A stretch of DNA of 64,000 nt from Chamaecrista fasciculata (taxonomy: Eukaryota > Streptophyta > Magnoliopsida > Fabales > Fabaceae), in contig QANZ01005178.1 in NCBI GenBank assembly GCA_003254925.1, forward strand, positions 8,066 through 72,065. Direction: 5' to 3'. The notes under the pieces are model-generated. The model saw nothing but the letters and a program-made list of their open reading frames with translations. It had not been told where the DNA came from and ran no database searches. Position numbers and translations under genes: made by a program. Shown one piece after another: positions 40,819 through 52,768 of the stretch. Numbering within the stretch: position 1 is the stretch's first letter; the number at the start of each line of letters is the position of its first letter.

Positions 40819-41532
40819 ATGGGGGAAATCGATAGAAAAATACATGTATTTCTGAATAGGCTCTCATGGGCATCTATAACCATAGCTTCCTTCACCCTTC
40901 TCCTTCTCTTCCTCCAAACTCCAGAAACCTGTGTTCCCCAAGACGCTCCCTCCAAACCCCACCTCCGATTTCCCAAATCCTCCTGCGATTTCTCATCTCG
41001 CGTTCATGTTCCCATCGATAAGAAGAACAAACGCCTCTGGTCTTCCAAAGAATGGCAAAAGAAAGTCAATTCCTATCTCAAATTCTTCAAATCCGTTAAA
41101 GATCTCGGTCTCCTCAAAAAAACCTCCAGAGTTCTCTGTGTTTCCGCCGGCGCCGGACACGAAGTTATGGCTCTCACCAATTTGGGCGTTCTCGACGTCA
41201 CCGGAATCGAACTGATCGATTCGCCGCCTCTGGTGAGTCGAGCCGATCCGCATAACTTGCCGTTCTTTGACGATTCGTTTGATTTTGCGTTCACTGCGCA
41301 TTTCGCCGAGGCGTTGTTTCCGTCCCGATTTGCGTCGGAGATGGAAAGGACGGTTCAGGCTGGGGGTGTGTGTTTGCTTCTTGTTGAGGAATGTGGGGAT
41401 GATGAGGTCAAGGACATTGTTAGCTTGTTTAAGAATTCTCGATTTATTAGTGCAAATAATGTTACTCTGATTGGATTGACATTGACAAGTATTATTATGA
41501 GAACAACAAATTCTTCCATCACCGTTGGTTAA
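40819..41532 (+). CDS. Methyltransferase-like protein with N-terminal membrane anchor
   Basis: Single-exon gene, 237 residues from the ATG at 40819 (AAATGGGG). The open frame extends upstream, but only to a TTG. A hydrophobic segment at about 16-33 (WASITIASFTLLLLFLQT) suggests a signal anchor, with the rest in the lumen or cytosol. The body resembles a class I S-adenosylmethionine-dependent methyltransferase (Methyltransf_11 type): motif I is VLCVSAGAGHEV (105-116), followed by the acidic GIEL strand end (about 129-132), then DPHNLPFFDDSFDFAF (143-158) and a late strand GGVCLLLVEE (182-191). The glycine loop SAGAGH deviates from the usual GxGxG, so cofactor binding is plausible but not certain. 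Substrate unknown. The last ~25 residues are Ser/Thr-rich. No functional link to its neighbours is seen. Confidence 0.8.
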   Translation: MGEIDRKIHVFLNRLSWASITIASFTLLLLFLQTPETCVPQDAPSKPHLRFPKSSCDFSSRVHVPIDKKNKRLWSSKEWQKKVNSYLKFFKSVKDLGLLKKTSRVLCVSAGAGHEVMALTNLGVLDVTGIELIDSPPLVSRADPHNLPFFDDSFDFAFTAHFAEALFPSRFASEMERTVQAGGVCLLLVEECGDDEVKDIVSLFKNSRFISANNVTLIGLTLTSIIMRTTNSSITVG

Positions 41533-43430
41533 GTTTTTTTTTTCAATTTGTAAGTGTGCTAGATTTTATTTGTTACCTATTTGGACATCCGTCTCTATTC
41601 ATTTGATCATGGTTTATGCGACTCTAACAAGTGTTGTTATTTCCAGCACTTAACATTTTCTTGCTCAATGTGACTTTCACATTTCAAATTAGTGACAGAA
41701 AGTTTGGCAGGATGAAAATTGGAGCTGACTAAAACTCTAGCCTTGTCTAGGACTTTATTCTGGGTAGTGTTAAATCAGATTCCTTGTCTAATTACTTTCG
41801 TGAATTGAGGGCTTGTATGATTCATCTTTCTTCAAAAGGTAGCTATTGGGTAGAGTAGACAAGCTAGATATATTCATGATCAAGATGGATGCTTCCCCTA
41901 CTTGTCATTATGTCATAGTAATAATAGAACTGAAATGTTTCAGCTCCATTAGTTGAAAATATGTATATTATTATTAATCTTGCAGGACATGGATGGTGAA
42001 ACTATGTAGGACTTACTCTGAGCAACTAGAATAGATGGTAAATTGGTAATAGATAGGTAATTATTGGATGTAAATTGTGGTTTTGCTTCTGTTGGATCTG
42101 TTGTTGACTACAGCTTGATTAGATGATTTAGTTCTGATCTATATGTTATATGAGGATTCAGGTCAGCCATCATGATGGTGCAAATAAGAGTCACTGAGCT
42201 ACCATCTTAAGCAGCATTTAATTAATCTATTCAAATTGACTACATTAAACTAAGCGGCTAACGTTTTTTTTTTTTGTATTAGTCAAGATTACTGATCGGT
42301 AAATAATGTTTTATGGTACCCTTTCTTTCCTCCATTTCATTTACAATACCATAGCAATTTCTGTGAATGTTGGATCACCGTCACCGGTATTGTGGTAAAA
42401 TGATTCATGGGATATGACGTTCTGACAAAGTAATGAAAATACTATTGATAAAATTTATTTCAGATGAATTAATGAACCATATTAGTTGTATTTCGATAAA
42501 AATAATGGGTAATAGTTATAGTTGTTCAAAATGGAGAAAATGTTGGTGCCTATCCTGTAAGATGCTTGATGCCAGACTTGAAAACCGGATATTCCAATTG
42601 CAGCAGTTCTCCATGTCATCCTCCGATTGAGCTTCAATCATTGGACAGACCAGGCCTTCCATTTTTCATGTTTTTTTTTTTTGAAACGATTTTCATGTTT
42701 TATTTGAACAAGATGATGATTCGAACCATTTGGCATTTATTGTCTTTCTTGCAAGTCGTGTAACTCGATGTTGTCGTTAGTTGATCAGTGAAATCATGGT
42801 TTGATGTTCGATGATTTGCAAACTCTTAACCAAGAACCATGTCAGTTGTCACCGTGACAATATCAGATTGAGGCACTTATAATCGGAAAAGTTATTAGTT
42901 TCAACTATTCTGCTAACATATCAAAAGTGAAAAGTGAGTGGTAAAAGTAAAACTGAACAAAAATTAATATTTTAAGTCAGTATTAAAGCATCTGTTCGTT
43001 ATTGTTACTTTGTAATTGGATTTTTTTTTTCTTTTTTATCATTTTGACTTGATTAAATGAACACAACTGTGCGTTCATTCCACCTCCTGTCCTTTGAAAA
43101 GTTAATATAGATTTTCTGTAAAAGCCAATAATTTTGTATTAAAGATGAATCAATGAGACATCGAAACAGCCTTTTTTTCCTTAATGTGTGGCGAAGGGAA
43201 GAAACAAGAGAGAGGGGAGGTACACAATCAAGAGAAAAACAGAGACATTCATTCTGATTTCCATATTCACAATATAGAACAATAAATAATATCACTATAT
43301 AGTATATATCAGTCACTCACGCTTATTTTTTATGCTTCCATAACAATTAATGTATCACTTTCAATCTAATAGGGAAAAACTAAACAAAGTATAACTCACT
43401 AAAAGGATGGTGAGAGCATCAATCACTCCA
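41533..43430. other. Intergenic sequence between convergent genes
   Basis: Holds the 3' UTRs of the methyltransferase-like gene (plus) and the small membrane-protein gene (minus). Short frames at 42433-42763 and 43053-43316 are not convincing. Confidence 0.4.
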
Positions 43431-43766
43431 TCAGTAGTTATCATCATTATTCCTTTTCCTTGTGACTCGAATGTAGCAAAAAACAGCAGCAAAAATAGCA
43501 GTAACAAGACCACCTATAATGACACCCCCACCAGCCATAGATTTATCAGTATAACGATGCTTTCCAAGCCTTCTAATCTCATTCTCTGGTGCTTGAGCTT
43601 CTGCTACCTTAGTTCCTCCTTCTTCCTCTGATGAAACCGGCCTCTCTGCTATTTCATAACCACCCTTCTCACGTGGCTGAACTGGAACCCCACTTTGAGC
43701 CATGGCTCCAAGAACCAAGATCTGAACTACTAGAATAATAACCAAACCAAGTCTCACTCTGCCCAT
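43431..43766 (-). CDS. Small secreted or type I transmembrane protein, uncharacterised
   Basis: 111 residues, one exon, ATG at 43766. Predicted signal peptide (1-23, RLGLVIILVVQILVLGAMA); a polar, charged ectodomain of about 50 residues (EEEGG, RRLGKHRYTDKS); one transmembrane helix (about 78-99, GGGVIIGGLVTAIFAAVFCY); and a short basic tail (TRKRNNDDNY). It looks like a single-pass plasma-membrane protein with a tiny cytosolic end. I recall similar plant proteins with a GGGVIIGG membrane segment, but none with a defined role. A TATA-like box lies upstream. No cleavage motif or cysteine pattern identifies it as a known peptide hormone. Confidence 0.8.
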   Translation of the reverse strand: MGRVRLGLVIILVVQILVLGAMAQSGVPVQPREKGGYEIAERPVSSEEEGGTKVAEAQAPENEIRRLGKHRYTDKSMAGGGVIIGGLVTAIFAAVFCYIRVTRKRNNDDNY

Positions 43767-43919
43767 TATGATCTCAACAATGTGTGTTACTATCTAATGC
43801 AACAAACTTGGAAAGAAATGAAGATTGAAGTGCAGGGTTTTAGAGAAAAGGAGTATGTGTTAAGAAAGCAGCACAGACTAATAATAAGTAATATCTTGTG
43901 TGATGAATGAGGCTGAAGG

Positions 43920-43930
43920 GATTTAAATAG
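43920..43930 (-). promoter_or_regulatory. TATA-like box of the small membrane-protein gene
   Basis: On the minus strand CTATTTAAATC lies about 155 bases before the ATG at 43766, a plausible distance for a promoter with a ~120-base leader. Confidence 0.5.
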
Positions 43931-46839
43931 AGGGAAGGAATGAATGAGTTGGATCCTCTTATGTGGTCCTATGTGTGGTTAGAAACACAGGTCAAGAAGG
44001 CTCAGATGGGTCCCATCCATAATAAAGGAGATATGATATGACTAAGTAACATAGGTTTGGTTTTGTGGTTTAAATAAAAGGTTGCCCTCTGTCTCAGTCT
44101 CACAATTCAGTTCAACTCAACATCTCAACTTGAGAATTCAAAGCCTTCTTTTTCTTTTCAAACAGTAAATACTTAATTACTAAGTACTGTAATACTCACT
44201 GGATACGACATTTCACAATCTGATATAGTTTGACTTATATGAGTTACATCAATTTATGTTTATTACTTTAACATTAACAAGATCTTTGTTTTGTTACATG
44301 GGTATTCTCAAACGTTACCTTACCTTATAATGAGTAGTGTTTGGATTGGATTGGAGTGATACAATGATGAAAATGACTTTCTTGAAATTGTGGGCGAGAG
44401 ATGAGGGATAGGTGTTATTGTTATAACAGAAGGCACACCGGATTCCTAATTTTCTGTTGTGTAAGTGTGGGTTTGAAAATTGAAAGGGAAAGGTAACAGT
44501 TGGCAGTGGGTTTGTATATAGCTGGGAATTAGCAGGTGCATTCATCTCCCATCATTTTCGCGATAAAAACAATCAACGATTGTGACATAAGAATTAAAGC
44601 AGCAAAATCCAAGAACCAAGATTGTAGATGTGAAGCTGAAAAAATCAGTGATGAACGATGATAATAGTGATCGTTACTTACTAATTAGTCTTCATTCCCA
44701 TTGTTAACCCCAAGATTAAGCAAAGTCAAAAGGTCAGAAATCAGAATTGGATTTTATATTAAGCTTAAGGGATAAAGGTTGAAAAAGTCGGTGGAAGATG
44801 ATGGTTTGATAATAGTGAAAGGCAATGTCACTGCTCTGTTCCCAAAACCACGAAGCTACGTTGGTGCAGCTGATTGCTTTTTGGTTCATATTATTATTAA
44901 TTCATCAAAATTCCAAATAAGCTTTTACAGCTCATGCTATATGCTCTAATCTACACTTCCATTACTAATGGTATTTCACTATTTGTAGGTAGCTTGAGGA
45001 TCTCCATATTGCAAATTCTCTATTAGGGTGGTTTTAAAGTTTAGATTTTGTAATCAAATAGAGTGTCCACCGTTCCAGCATGTATATACAATTTTCACAG
45101 CCTTTCATTAGCTAATACCCATTGAAATCATCAAGAGAATTCATTTCAAAAAACTATTTTATTAAGTGAGAAGACTTCTCAACTTAAATATTTATATTTA
45201 TCTGATGTGAATCATATAAGTGAATTCATGCCTAATAAGATAAGGATTAAATTTAACGAATTTCAAAATCGAAACCAACCTGGTATTGAATGTCGGTTTT
45301 TATCAATAATTTGCATTTGCCTTGTGTTTTAGACGATCAAACTAAAGTTTAACTTTTAAAAATTTTGTTATCCTTTTAATAAAAACTTAGGAGGCGTTTG
45401 GTACAGGGATTGAAAAACTAGTCCCGGAATTAGGAGCTCCAGCTTAGATTAATCCTGCATTTGGTATGCGATTAAAAAATTAGTTCTAGAAATATTGTAT
45501 TCCCAGGAGTAGCATAATTTCCTAAAATAGTTATTTTTTAATCTCACCTTACGGGGTGGGATTAGTCTAATCCCATGGATGAGATTATTTTGATCCACCT
45601 AAAATGGTTAATTTACGCTCATTAAACTTAGTTAATTAAATTTTGTTCTACAAACTCTTTTCATCTCTCATCTAATTTTATTCTCTATGTCAAACCTAAC
45701 TAAGTAAGTTTTATTGTAACAATTATAGTTATATTTTGAGCGATAATTTTTTTAGACTATTTTTTAATTTTAAGAATTATGACATTATGTTTTGAAATCG
45801 TATTTTCTTGATAAATCATCAATGATGTAAAAACAAAGAACATTTTTTCAAAGTATTCCTATTAATTGTTATGGAGAATTTTCGCATTTGACAAGTTATT
45901 ATTTGAGAATAAAAAGTCAATGGCATATTTGGAAAAATATCAAATATTTTTAGGATTATCAAAGTTGAATCAAACACAAGATTGTAATATTCATAGGAAT
46001 ATTGCAAAACAATCCCATAATTGTTTTAACTCATTCAAATAGATATTTTTTATATTCATGGGAATCATATTTCTGTGAATCACATTCTCAGAAATATAAC
46101 TCGCGGGAATGAAAAAATAAACTTAATAATGTTTACACTTCACAATCACATAACTGAATTTAATTAAAAAAAATGACTATTCATTTTTACATTTTTATTC
46201 AAAATTTTGATTAAAAATTGTCTTTAAAATGTTATTTGCATCCAACCATTTACAAAATTGGGGTCTGTGGAGGGTGGATAATAGGTTAAAATTTAATAGT
46301 CTGAGTTTATGGGATGTCCCTAAAGGGACATAGATTGATTAATAATCAACTCAAGCGTGGAGAAGTTATGACCTCAAACTTCAAATGGGCCTTATGCTCG
46401 ATAACATTCATTCCCCACTTGCCTCAAAGGTTCAAAGTTCAAACCATACCCAAAAGTAAAGTCGGCGGTGAATGCTACAGTTCATAGTTTATATGCATAT
46501 TTTAATATGGAAAATAATTTCATATTTTTAACCAAATTAGCAATAATTAAGCATCATGCAGACCCACCATAACCAGCTATAGCATTCTTCGAGTGTTCAG
46601 ATGTGGATTATATGGCTCTAACCAAAACAACATCCAGGCAATTTTATGGTATGTTTTGCCTAAGTTTAACTAATCTTAGTGTTATCATAAGAGTGCTCAA
46701 AATCTTGTGTTTTATTAGACATTTATGTTTCGTAGGAGGAGCATACGTGAAAGTATAGGTCCATTGATGGTACTCGCAAATAGTGAAGCTCTACATATTA
46801 AAGTGATTGTAACGCAATTGGAGAGGCTTGGGATATTTT
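43931..46839. other. Intergenic sequence with a possible DNA-transposon remnant
   Basis: Bases 45391-45410 (GGAGGCGTTTGGTACAGGG) and the GGGATTAGTCTAATCCC palindrome nearby resemble termini of short plant DNA elements, with a possible far end around 46240 (GCATCCAACCATT). No clean target duplication was found. Otherwise AT-rich with no gene. Confidence 0.35.
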
Positions 46840-47204
46840 TGTGAAAGAAGGGAAGTCATTCTATCTTATTCAATCAATAAATACCCTCTTATATAGGGGA
46901 ATACATGAATTCAAAATATCTAAAAATTTTAATCAAATCTTAATTAAATACTAATAAAATATTCTAATAATCAATCACAAATCTGAAAAATATCTCAAAT
47001 AGATTGTGAGAATAACAGAAAAAATAATTCAAATAATCATCTTAAAATCTACTCCTTGCTAACAAACTCATAATTATATAAATACAATAACCAAAATAAA
47101 ATTAATTCCCCAAGACTTGGTCAAGAGCTCAATCGTACACACACTCCCTAATTTTTGAATTACTAACATTAAAAATAATAATGTTAATTATTCCTAACAA
47201 TTCC
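46840..47204 (-). mobile_element. LTR of a Ty1/copia-like fossil
   Basis: On the minus strand this starts TGTTAGGAATAATTAAC just after a purine-rich tract (AGAGAGGAAT), as an LTR follows its polypurine tract, and ends near TTTCACA. It is about 365 bp, with a TATA-like segment in the middle. A second, diverged copy lies at 47651-47912. No coding domain lies between them, so the element is broken and reduced. Divergence between the copies suggests moderate age. Confidence 0.55.
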
Positions 47205-47562
47205 TCTCTTAAACTAAAATTTCTTCATAAGAAAATTCAGTTTAATGGCATAAATCTTCAACTTTTCCATGGATCTTCTCTACGAAGCTTTTCTTATTTC
47301 CACAATGATGCACTTTCTCATCATTTTGCTAATGATGCACTCTCTCATCATTAACCCATTGGAGCACCATAAGATCCACTTCTTCTTCGACTTCTTGTGC
47401 CACTCCTATCTCATCTTTTTCGTGTCAATTCTTTCATCGAGCTCTTGCAATTATTCAACACAAATCTCAAATCTCTGAAGTAATAGCGAGGATTCATTAC
47501 TCCCAACATGTGAGAGATGTGCTACTCTACTTCACAGACTCTCAAAACCTAAGGCTAGGGGT
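47205..47562 (-). mobile_element. Reduced interior of the copia-like fossil
   Basis: Short sequence between two LTR copies, with no recognisable gag or pol motif. It includes small repeats of 'tgatgcactttctcatcatt'. Called from position only. Confidence 0.35.
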
Positions 47563-47650
47563 GTACACGGGCCGGGCCGGGCCGGGTTTCTGGTCGGCCC
47601 GAGACCCGGCCCGGTACAGACCCGGGCCGGGCCGGGCCGGGTCCGNNNNN
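47563..47650. repeat. GC-rich GGGCC array ending in a gap of five N
   Basis: GTGTACACGGGCCGGGCC is followed by multiple GGGCCGG units in both orientations up to Ns at 47646-47650. The leading TAGGGGTGTACAC resembles the end of hAT-type elements. Composition is extreme for this region and probably stopped the assembler. Confidence 0.6.
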
Positions 47651-47912
47651 ACAAATCTGAAAGATATCTCAAACAGATTGTAAGAATAACAGAAAAGATA
47701 ATTCAAATAATCATCCTAAAATCTACTCCTTGCTAACAAACTCATAATTAAATAAATACAATAACCAAAATAAAATTAATTCCCCGAAGACTTGATCAAG
47801 AGCTCAACCGTACACATNCCCAAAACTTGGTCAAGAACTCAACTGTACACATACTCCTTAATTTTTGAATTACTAACGTTAAAAATAATAATAATGTTAA
47901 TTATTCCTAAGA
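47651..47912 (-). mobile_element. Second LTR copy of the copia-like fossil, with an N-marked repeat
   Basis: Matches 46977-47204 at roughly nine bases in ten. About 33 bases (ACTTG.TCAAGA.CTCAAC.GTACACAT) occur on both sides of the N at 47818, again suggesting an unmerged overlap. Confidence 0.55.
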
Positions 47913-48353
47913 GTAACATGTTCCCTCAACCTCAAAGTTTACAAACAATTATATGTTTGATTCGATGTTGTATGCCTCTGAGATAGGAGAAGCCCATTAG
48001 TGGTTGGACCCTCTTGCGGTTGTGTGTCATGAGTTGTAACAACAGCATCAAGCATATCAGTACTATAATATCACTACGTTTGTGTCTTGCAATTTGCAAT
48101 TTGGCTTCTCATGATCAATCGGTGGTTGATATATCAGATTTTTGCTTAATTATTAACACCACACTCTAGTCACAAGATACCTTCGTCTATCATCTTTACC
48201 ATCATGGCTAATAATTTACAGAACTCATATATACTTCCTCTTGCTTTCTCACACACACGGTCTTTATATGCAGACGAACCTCCGCCAAAATGTTTTCCTT
48301 TAATTTGAGAACTAAAGTAGTTGGTTGTACTCATTGTCTTGTTAAAAAATAAA

Positions 48354-48863
48354 GGCCAAAGTCTCTTATTGGTCCTTTATGTATTGGTAGGTTTCAAATT
48401 CGTCTTTTATCTTTAATTTGTTTCATATTGGTCTTATATGTTTTCATGATGTTTCAAATTGATCCTAAAAATATTTTCAAGACGCGATTTGACCTTATTT
48501 GTTAGCGATCTTAACTGGACAAAGAAAGAACTTTTCAAGAGTTAACGCGTAACTTCAAATTTGTTGCATTCAGACTTCAAATGATAGAAATATGACCAAT
48601 TTTACCGTGAAACGAGTTATCCAGTTTTAGGACTCAATTTGACTATGTTTGTTGATAATCTCAAAGTATTTGTCAAAAGAAACTTGTAGCTCGAAATTCG
48701 TCATATTTGTACTTGAAATAAGAGAGATATAATCACATTAAGTAATTTTGGGATCAATTTGAAACATCATGGAAAATATGTAGGACCAATTTGAAACAAA
48801 TGAAAGGTAAAGGACCAATTTGAAACCTACCACATACATATGAGATCAATTTGAGATTTGGCC
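48354..48863. mobile_element. Foldback MITE of a second family, exact 9-bp target duplication
   Basis: The ends are GGCCAAAGTCTC and, inverted, GGCCAAATCTCAAATTG. The arms of over 110 bases carry 'taggtttcaaattggtcc' and 'catgatgtttcaaattgatcc' in inverted order around a ~280-base centre. AAAAATAAA flanks both sides (48345-48353 and 48864-48872). Structure and duplication length fit a non-autonomous Mutator-like element. No coding capacity. Confidence 0.88.
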
Positions 48864-48872
48864 AAAAATAAA

Positions 48873-50894
48873 TAAATAAGCAAAAAGAGGGAAGAGCGCT
48901 TTCATACTATTTAAAATGCATTTTTGGGAGTGCACGAGTGGATGGATGTTTCTCTTGAACTTGCTTCCTTAATTACTGCTGATGCTGTTGGGATTACTAC
49001 CCGTAGGTCTTATTTTTTTTCGTGTTGATCTTGTGTTTTGTTTGCTTCGGGCTTAGGCCCCTTGATTTTACCAAAAAAAAAAATGCATTCATTATGTGGA
49101 GAAAGTTAACTTTATCGACACAAGAAAAATGTTGATCATAATTCATAAGAGAGATTTCTTACACTATGTATACTATATGCCGTAGAGGTCATATTAATTA
49201 TACTTTTTTTTTTTTGTCATATTAGTAATACTTTTGAATCCTATAAAGTTTTCACCAAAAGTCCTTATTCTTAGTTGGGCTGGAAAATGCATTTGTACAT
49301 TGTGGTGATGAAAAATGTCTTTGGGTGAGAATACCAAAAGAAGATAACATTTAATGGATGGGCCTTGGGGATGCATTGCGAAGCCCAGCTTCAGAATCAT
49401 GTATTGAAAATAAAGTTTTAAAGGTCTACATCATCTGTAGGACTGGTACATGATTAATCGACGTTTGCGGTCATAATCTTAGCCTAGCAATATCCTAAAC
49501 ACATAATTCATATATAATTGAGCTTACAAACAAAACCCTCAATTGCTAATCAAATATTTGTCGTATGGTCATAATCATGGAGCGTGGGTCCATGAATTGG
49601 CTCTCTTTGCTGCTTAATTAGCTTAACAAGCTTTGAGGAATCCTTATGACATATCTATCAGGACGCTTATTTTGAGGACGTTGATGCTTCACCTGTTTTT
49701 GGACACTATCTTCTAAAAATGAAGTTGTGAACTCCGTCGGTGGCTGTGGCTATCACTGTCTTCGTCGGCATCACACTCCCTTTTTTCCGTTTCATGACAT
49801 TGTTTCATACTCTACTATTTCCTCATCTTCTATTCCTCACTATTCTCTGGAATGTGGACAAGTTTTGAGTGCGACAAATGCAGATCATATAGTGTTGCCG
49901 ACACAATAGTTTATGCCATGAGGATTTACATGAAAGTTCAGGACTCTTTGATGAAACACCTTTAATTAGATTTTTTAACTAACAAACAAACACTTTCTAA
50001 TGCATTTGTGGTTGAGTGATAAAGATGAACAAATTAAAAAGAAAGAAAGAACATGCTTATCGTGAAAGAAATTAACAATCAATGCAATAGGACCGTCAAT
50101 AAAATACAATTATTAAAAGGAAATGACACTAACCTTGTTTATGTCGTGGGTCACACTTGTTTGAGATAACCCTCAATTGTGTTTTAACTTAAGTCCATAA
50201 CCATGCATTTGGAAATTGGAATTTGATAAAACCCACTCTGCTCTGCATCAAGACTTAAGAGGGGTCCAGTCTTCTTAAGACTGTGTAACAACAGTTATTA
50301 ATATATATTAGTGGAGTGAATTAGTATTAGGGATTACGGTCAACCACACTAATTGTTCCACAGGTTTCACGTGCCTTCGTCAAGTCGAACTATTAATTCT
50401 GTCATCTCCAAGCAACCAATCAAACCAAGGACTCTCTGATCCACCATTGTCCCTATTTCAACCCTGAGAGGAAAACTTATCCAAAATTTTCAAACCAATT
50501 TTTAATCATTTCAACGTTTTGATTACACATATTATGATTTTTGTCACTTTTCTACTCCAATTTCAATTGTACTAGACTACTAGTACTCTCCCCCTAGAAT
50601 GGGGAAACTATATATATATATATATATATATTCTCTTACCCGTGAGTCCGAAAACCAATGCACCCATGGGCCAAGTGGATGAGGATGTCATTGTGTGTGG
50701 GGGCCACATTTATGTTGGAACGAACAAACAAAACTTGAAATTTTGATCACACTTGATATATATCATACAAAGAAGACAAGAAGAAAAGATTCACATCATA
50801 TTATGCGTATTTGGATGATATGTTACATAGTGAAACATGAAGGTCATGTTTCTTGATTCACCATTCTCATAACCAAACCCAAGTTTTAATTTCA
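48873..50894. other. Intergenic sequence downstream of the XTH gene
   Basis: A TA microsatellite lies at about 50610-50632. The right end holds the 3' UTR of the minus-strand XTH gene. No other gene is supported. Confidence 0.4.
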
Positions 50895-52647
50895 CTACCG
50901 ACGATGATTGTGGTGGACACATTCTGCAGGAATAACAGGGAACCTAGCAGTATCGGTGCAATAGTCATAGACTAAATGCTTAGCCCTAACCCACATGAGC
51001 TGGTGGCTCTGGTGAAGACTGAGTTCAGACAATGTGGGCTCGTCCCACCAATACTTCTTATCCTCACTGCTACTACACCTCTTTGTGTTGTCCATTGTAG
51101 CCACCGAGGCTGGACACTCACACGCATTAATCTCGAACCCTTTGTACGTGGCCACGAATGGCGCGTGGCTCCAATCTGTCTTCACGCGCCCTCCTTGTGT
51201 GGCCCAATCGTCTGCGTTCCATATTGAGCTGTACACTCCCATGGCTTGGTCTTTCGGGAACGGAATCCCCTTGTGTTCCATGTTTGAGTGCACTCTTATT
51301 GGCGTCTCGTCCACTAGAAATCTGAAAAAATTATTTAATAAATAATATGAAAAAAAAGTGAAATAGACACTTTTGTCTCCATGTGCTGTCTCTATGCATT
51401 CTGCAAAGGTGTTTAATTTGCTACATAAAATCAACCAAGATTCCTTCTTTCTTTCTTTCTTATGAGTTTGTTTTTGTGTGAATCATGAAATTGGAGAATC
51501 ATAGTGCTTAGTGCTTACACAACTTGGCGTTGATTCCAGAAGATTGAGTACGAATGAAAGTCCTTGGTGGGGTCGAACCAGAGGTCGAGTCTCTGTTCTC
51601 TATTGCCCACGCCATTCACATATATGTTGGTTTGCACAGAGTATGGTTCACCGCTCGTATTGCCTAAGAATTCGAAATCGAATTCGTTGTGATTTGGACC
51701 CTCCGATGACATCTACATATATCAAACCAAATCAATATTAATTATTAAACAACCGCCTAATGTCATTGTCAATCTCGGGAGTGTATCTGCTCAATTATGA
51801 AAGTAATAAAGTATGATGAAATATGAATCTCAATCGTCAATTCTATTGATCCACTCCCGTTAATCTCATACCACAGTCCCACAATTTTCAACTCTAGTAG
51901 TATAAAATACACGAGTATGGATCAGGACAGAGTCAATAAATGCATGATTAATTGGGAGTAAATGTAAATCACGGGAGGGTAGCTCCAGCTAATAGATATT
52001 ATTGTACTATCCACTCATGTACAAATAAATATTGACTTGAAATCTAATAAATCCAATAGTAAATTGTCTGATCACGAGACGCATTCAATTGAAATTTATG
52101 ATGCTTCAGTGGGAGCTCTGAGATGGAGGCTTAATGGATATTAGTTAAGTAGTTAAATAATCCACATAGAAATATTTTAACCCAAAACTCATTGTAGCAG
52201 TTCGTTTTAACTTACATAGAATGCAGTAACAGTTCCAGCAGAGTCACCCTCCACGAGCTTAAGCTGGATGGTCACCTTTCCAAACATATACTTGCTTTTC
52301 GATCCAAAACCGGCCCCTGAAATGTCCAAGTTTGTTGTTTTAAAGCCATAAATAATACCGAAACAGTTTAACAAGAATAAAACTGTTTTTTTTTTTTGTA
52401 GTAAATAAGTAACACATTATGAAGTGTAGGGCTTTGTGGTGTGGAGAATAAGGAAATGAAGTAAAATCCAAGGGATTGGAAACGTGATTTTACCAGAATA
52501 ATTGTCAAGTTTAAGTTTGATAGAGTCTCCTTCATAGATGAAATGGTCTAAAGCCCAGCTTGGGTTGAAAAGCTCATCAAATTTGGTAGAGTAAACCAAC
52601 CCCACCAACAACACAAGACCCACGAGGAAACTCAAAACCCCAGACAT
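50895..52647 (-). CDS. Xyloglucan endotransglucosylase/hydrolase (4 exons), XTH6-like
   Basis: Secreted GH16 enzyme that cuts and rejoins xyloglucan in the cell wall. Exons on the minus strand: 52494-52647, 52216-52316, 51519-51712 and 50895-51321 (876 nt, 291 residues), all GT-AG. Signal peptide about 1-20. Active-site motif [10 protein letters not shown] at 93-102: nucleophile E95, D97 and acid/base E99; the residue before E95 is Asn where many family members have Asp. The N-glycosylation site N103-T-S lies right after it, as is usual. [16 protein letters not shown] and [18 protein letters not shown] follow, then the XET C-terminal domain with its cysteines (CEC...C and YDYC...PAEC). Substrate-loop and motif wording is closest to my memory of XTH6; the exact orthologue is uncertain. 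Exon junctions fall at [17 protein letters not shown] and V|FLVDETP, a layout typical of XTHs. All key residues are present. Confidence 0.95.
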
Positions 52648-52760
52648 TGCTAATATTGAAACAGTGGAAGAAAGAAAACAATGGAAGAGACGTGAGAGCG
52701 GAGAGTGAAAGTTCTGTTCTAGTGAGAAATGGTGTGTGGAGGCTCACTAGAGTGAGGTGG

Positions 52761-52768
52761 GTTTTATA
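52761..52768 (-). promoter_or_regulatory. TATA box of the XTH gene
   Basis: TATAAAAC on the minus strand (context CACTATAAAACCC), about 115 bases before the ATG at 52647. Confidence 0.7.

Noticed and set aside
50610-50632. TA repeat, and others at 20908-20931 and 60988-61009
   Set aside because: Ordinary microsatellites of a plant genome; no further meaning seen.
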